Shown piece by piece: positions 5,176-8,421 of a stretch of 8,421 nt of DNA. The notes below the pieces were generated by a model. The model had not been told where the DNA came from. It ran no database searches and was given only the letters and a program-made list of their open reading frames with translations. A program made the position numbers and the translations under genes. The DNA is from JBJXGC01 sp046154545 (lineage in GTDB: Bacteria; Chloroflexota; Dehalococcoidia; Tepidiformales; Tepidiformaceae): NCBI GenBank assembly GCA_046154545.1, contig JBJXGC010000239.1, positions 1 through 8,421 on the forward strand. The letters are read 5' to 3'. Numbering within the stretch: the stretch's first letter is position 1; each line of letters opens with the position of its first letter.

Positions 5176-5979
5176 GTGACAAAGACCTTCGACGAACGCA
5201 AGACGGAATGGACCATCGAGTGGGAGGCCAAGCGCCTGGAGTGGACCGCCCGCTGGGATGAGAAGAAGCCCGCGCCCTTTCGCTACACACGTGAAGTCCT
5301 ACCCGGCCTCTTCCAGGTCCGCACCCGCGGCTCGCGCGCCTATCTCGTCCTCGATGACGACATCACCCTGATCGACACGGGGAACCCCGGGTCCGGGCGG
5401 GTCATCATGCAGGCCGTCAAGGAGCTTGGCCGCTCGGCTGATGAAATCCGGCACATCGTCGTCACCCACTCCCACATCGACCATGTGGGCGGGCTGCCAG
5501 AAATGCAGAAACACATCCCGGCGAAGACGATCGTCCACGTCGCCGATGCGGACTGCGTCGCCAGCGAACGGCCGCTCCCGAACCCCTTTACCAACCCCTG
5601 GCTCGCCAAACTCGTCGATGGCTACCTTGTCCGAAACGATCCCGGCCCGGCCCGCGTCGATCTCATGGTGGACGACGGCCATGAACTCCCGGTCTTCGGC
5701 GGCATGCGCGTCGTCCATGCACCCGGCCACACCCCGGGCAGCATCTCGCTCCACTTTCCCCAGCGAGGCCTCCTCATCGTCGGCGACGCCCTCCAATACA
5801 AGTTCGGCCGCCTAATGCTGCCCAGCCGGATGTTCACCCAGGACCTCGTGGCCGCAGGGGAGTCGGTCCGCAAGCTCGCCGGGCTCGACTTCGAAGCGAT
5901 CTGCTTCAGCCATTTCCGGCCAATCCTCGAAGGCGCTGACGTGCGCGTACGGGAATTCGCGCAGACGCTGGCTGGCTAA
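5176..5979 (+). CDS. Metallo-beta-lactamase-fold hydrolase
   Basis: A 267-residue MBL-superfamily protein with a complete two-metal site: 'HSHIDH' (His98, His100, Asp102, His103), His185 in 'APGHTPGS', Asp204 in 'VGDAL' and His246 in 'CFSHFRP'. It belongs to the glyoxalase II-like/lactonase-like branch that hydrolyses thioesters, lactones or phosphoesters in the cytoplasm; the substrate is not readable. Before the catalytic domain (from about residue 38) there is an unusual N-terminal stretch with two copies of an 11-residue unit rich in Trp and charged residues (11-21 and 22-32). GTG 5176 is taken as the start because no other start codon in this frame lies nearby and a promoter points exactly at it. 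The next gene follows after one base, so the two form an operon. Given an acyl-activating partner with an ACP, a thioesterase-like or editing role is a reasonable but unproven idea. Confidence 0.9.
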   Translation: MTKTFDERKTEWTIEWEAKRLEWTARWDEKKPAPFRYTREVLPGLFQVRTRGSRAYLVLDDDITLIDTGNPGSGRVIMQAVKELGRSADEIRHIVVTHSHIDHVGGLPEMQKHIPAKTIVHVADADCVASERPLPNPFTNPWLAKLVDGYLVRNDPGPARVDLMVDDGHELPVFGGMRVVHAPGHTPGSISLHFPQRGLLIVGDALQYKFGRLMLPSRMFTQDLVAAGESVRKLAGLDFEAICFSHFRPILEGADVRVREFAQTLAG

Positions 5980-5980
5980 G

Positions 5981-8421
5981 ATGGAAACCCTCGTTGAACT
6001 CCTGGAAAAGTCGGCCGCACAGTACGGCGACCGGCAGGCACTCGTCATGCGCACCGGGATTAAGACGATCCGGTTGAGCTACACCGACCTCGAGCAGCGC
6101 GCCCACGCCTTCGCCCGCCTCGGCCGTGAACAGGGCCTCGAGCCCGGCGACCGCGTCGTCATCTGGTCAGCGAACCACCCCGACTGGGTGGCCGCCATGT
6201 TCGGGACGTTCCTCGCGGGTGGCGTTGTGGTGCCGCTCGATGTCCGCAGCAGCAAGGACTTCGTCTCGCGCGTCATCGCCCAGACGGAGCCGCGCCTGGC
6301 CTTCGCCGGGCACGCCCAGGCGGACGTCCTGCGCGAACTCGAGGTCCCGTCGATCGAATTCGAGACCCTCGACCTCGCCGTGAACGGGCGCGCCCCGGTT
6401 GCACCGCTAACCGGCGATTCACTCGCCCAGATCATCTACACCTCAGGCACCACCGGCGACCCGAAGGGCGTCATGCTCACGCACCGGAACATCGCCGCGA
6501 ATGTCGAGGCCGGTGGTTCGATCGCGCCGATCGATAGCGGCACCCGGATGCTCTCGCTCCTGCCGCTGAGCCACATGTTCGAACAGGTGGCTGGCTGCTT
6601 CGTCCCCCTCGACCGGGGGGCAGCGATCGCCTACCCGATGAGCCGCCAGCCCTCCTCGCTGCTCCGCCTCATGCAGGACTGGAAGCCCACGGTGATCATG
6701 GGTGTGCCCCAGGTCTGGACGCTCCTGATGAACGGCATCGAGCGTGAGGCCGCCGCCCAGGGGAAGACGAAACTGGTCGCCCGGATGCGGGCCATCGCTC
6801 CCCGGCTCCCGTTCCCTGCGCGCCGGGTCATGTTCCGGCCCATCCTCAGCCGCTTCGGCGGCCACCTGGGCCACCTCCTCAGCGGCGGCGCTGCTCTCGA
6901 CGTAGTCGTTGGCGGGAAGTGGGAGGCGATGGGTGTCGCGGTCATGGAAGGGTACGGGGCGACCGAGTGTTCGCCCGTGATCTCCGGTGTGCCCTCACCC
7001 GAGCGGCGGATGGGCAGCGTGGGCCGCGCCCTCCCCGGAGAGGAGATGCGCATCGCCTCGGATGGGGAGGTCCAGGTACGCGGGCCGAACGTCTTTAGCG
7101 GCTACTGGAAGAACCCCGCCGCCACCGAAGCGGCCTTCGAGGATGGCTGGTACAAGACCGGCGACCTCGGTGAGATGGTCGATGGCCAGCTTCGCCTGAA
7201 AGGGCGCAAGAAGGACCTGATCGTCCTCGCTGACGGCCAGAACGTCTATCCCGAGGACATCGAACGCGAACTCGTGGCCCAGCCCGGGATTACCGACGCG
7301 GTCGCCCTCGGCCTCGAACAGCACGGTGAAGTCCGGATTCATGCTGTCCTGCTCGAACAGTCGCCGGGCGACGGCGCCCGGGCGGTTCGAGACGCCAACG
7401 CCCTCCTCACCGACCGCCAACAGGTCCTCGGCTTCACCACCTGGCCCGATGAGGACTTCCCCCGCACCCATACCCTCAAAGTGAAGCGGCCGCTCGTCCT
7501 CGCCTACGTCCAGGACCACGCATCGCTCGTCCTCACCCCGCCCCCGGCGGCTGACGAACGTGACCCATTACTCCGCCTCGTCGCACAATGCGCTCGCAAT
7601 GATGGCGCGATTCTCGAAGGGCATGCGCTCGGTACAGACCTTGCGCTTGACTCGCTCAGCCGAGTTGAGCTGCTTTCGGCCATCGAAGAGGAGCTTGGCG
7701 TCTTCGTTGACGACTCCGAAATTGGGCCGCGGACGACGGTGGCCGAGCTACGCGCGATGATTGACGGGGGCGAGCGCCGGCCGAAGAACCACAGCTTCCC
7801 CAGCTGGCCGCGCTGGCGTCCGGTGCGCTACCTCCGCCGTATGCTCGTGTCTGGTGGCCTCTTTCCCCTGCTCTGGCCCTTCTACGCCGTCGAGATCCGT
7901 GGCCGCGCCAACTTCCGCAACCTGAGCGAGCCCTGTCTCGTCATCAGCAACCACAACATGCACCTCGACCAGTCCATGTTGCTCCGCGCCATGCCGCGTG
8001 GCTTCCGCCAACGAGTGGCGATCGCCGCCGCTGCCAGCGATATCTTCGGCAACCGGGTGCGCGGTTTCGGCTCCGCGCTGCTGGGGAACGCCTTCCCCTT
8101 CGCCAAAGAGGGCAGCGGCGTCCGTGAGAGCCTTGAGTACGTCGGCAAGATGCTCGACGAGGGCTGGAACGTCCTCATCTTCCCGGAGGGCAAGCTCACC
8201 GTCGTCGGGCCGATGCAGCCGTTCAAGGGTGGCATCGGCCTCCTCGCCCGCGAGTCCGGCGTCAACGTCCTGCCCATGCGGATCGACGTCATCCGGCCCG
8301 GCTTCTATGAGGGCAAGTGGTTCCCGCACCCGCGGGCGCGCGTCCGGGTGAGCATCGGTAAGCCGATTACGGTCCCGCCCCGGATGGGCTACGCGGAGGC
8401 GACCGCGCTGCTCGAAGAGGC
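5981..8421 (+). CDS. Acyl ligase-ACP-PlsC acyltransferase fusion, 3' end cut
   Basis: One uninterrupted frame of 813 codons to the window edge, with three domains. (1) An AMP-forming acyl ligase, about 1-510: 'YTSGTTGDPKG' P-loop (153-163), 'GYGATE' (324-329), 'YKTGD' (391-395), 'KGRKKDLIV' (407-415) and 'PRTHTLKVKR' (494-503) with the expected catalytic Lys500. (2) An acyl carrier protein, about 524-597: 'LALDSLSRVELLSAIEEELG', with phosphopantetheine site Ser558. (3) A PlsC/LPLAT acyltransferase from about 605: a hydrophobic segment 621-637, then His658-x4-Asp663 ('NHNMHLD') and 'FPEG' (734-737). All key residues are present. The inferred reaction is ATP-dependent activation of a free fatty acid, loading on the built-in ACP, then transfer to a lysophospholipid or glycerol phosphate at the inner membrane. 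E. coli Aas joins acyltransferase and ligase in the opposite order without an internal ACP. No Shine-Dalgarno is visible; ATG lies 1 base after the MBL stop, so translation is probably coupled. Confidence 0.9.
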   Translation, partial: METLVELLEKSAAQYGDRQALVMRTGIKTIRLSYTDLEQRAHAFARLGREQGLEPGDRVVIWSANHPDWVAAMFGTFLAGGVVVPLDVRSSKDFVSRVIAQTEPRLAFAGHAQADVLRELEVPSIEFETLDLAVNGRAPVAPLTGDSLAQIIYTSGTTGDPKGVMLTHRNIAANVEAGGSIAPIDSGTRMLSLLPLSHMFEQVAGCFVPLDRGAAIAYPMSRQPSSLLRLMQDWKPTVIMGVPQVWTLLMNGIEREAAAQGKTKLVARMRAIAPRLPFPARRVMFRPILSRFGGHLGHLLSGGAALDVVVGGKWEAMGVAVMEGYGATECSPVISGVPSPERRMGSVGRALPGEEMRIASDGEVQVRGPNVFSGYWKNPAATEAAFEDGWYKTGDLGEMVDGQLRLKGRKKDLIVLADGQNVYPEDIERELVAQPGITDAVALGLEQHGEVRIHAVLLEQSPGDGARAVRDANALLTDRQQVLGFTTWPDEDFPRTHTLKVKRPLVLAYVQDHASLVLTPPPAADERDPLLRLVAQCARNDGAILEGHALGTDLALDSLSRVELLSAIEEELGVFVDDSEIGPRTTVAELRAMIDGGERRPKNHSFPSWPRWRPVRYLRRMLVSGGLFPLLWPFYAVEIRGRANFRNLSEPCLVISNHNMHLDQSMLLRAMPRGFRQRVAIAAAASDIFGNRVRGFGSALLGNAFPFAKEGSGVRESLEYVGKMLDEGWNVLIFPEGKLTVVGPMQPFKGGIGLLARESGVNVLPMRIDVIRPGFYEGKWFPHPRARVRVSIGKPITVPPRMGYAEATALLEE

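Noticed and set aside
7748..8329. Reverse open frame of 193 codons near the window end
   Set aside because: It is antisense to the PlsC domain, which carries all catalytic motifs on the forward strand.

Overview
The window comes from a GC-rich bacterium, with roughly two thirds G+C and strong G/C preference at third codon positions. The gene content (a DUF433/DUF5615 pair, a FadE-type acyl-CoA dehydrogenase, a LuxR-type HTH, secreted Cys-containing proteins, one apparently leaderless gene) would fit Chloroflexota or Actinomycetota. No marker gene settles this, so the assignment is an inference.

Layout. At 2-556 (+) lies the end of a two-gene toxin-antitoxin-like module: a DUF433-type antitoxin cut by the window edge, then a DUF5615 PIN-like toxin. 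It converges on an acyl-CoA dehydrogenase at 585-1742 (-). The gap at 1743-2008 holds a perfect-to-near-perfect heptanucleotide tandem repeat (1914-2004). The repeat abuts a very short LuxR/GerE DNA-binding-domain protein at 2009-2230 (+). Two small inverted repeats follow. Then comes a two-gene operon of exported proteins of unknown function: a 654-residue protein with a beta-propeller-like N-terminal half (2292-4256), and a 241-residue signal-peptide protein (4268-4993) whose Shine-Dalgarno overlaps the upstream stop codon. A long hairpin (5034-5070) separates this operon from a second one. In the second, a metallo-beta-lactamase-fold hydrolase (5176-5979) starts with GTG right where transcription from a good extended -10 promoter should begin. 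One base after its stop begins a very large multidomain enzyme (5981 to the window end, 813 residues visible). It fuses an acyl-adenylating ligase, an acyl carrier protein and a PlsC-type acyltransferase in one polypeptide.

How they work together. The acyl-CoA dehydrogenase, the MBL hydrolase and the ligase-ACP-acyltransferase fusion all point to fatty-acyl metabolism. The fusion looks like a self-contained machine that activates a free fatty acid with ATP, loads it on its own ACP and transfers it to a glycerolipid acceptor. The secreted pair is unrelated by sequence and may be an envelope or extracellular module. The short HTH protein, with its slippable heptamer repeat, could be a phase-variable regulator of neighbouring genes, but that is a hypothesis.

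Most novel points: the heptamer repeat in register-dependent relation to the HTH frame, the domain order of the acyltransferase fusion, the Trp-rich 11-residue repeat at the start of the MBL protein, and the unrecognised secreted operon.
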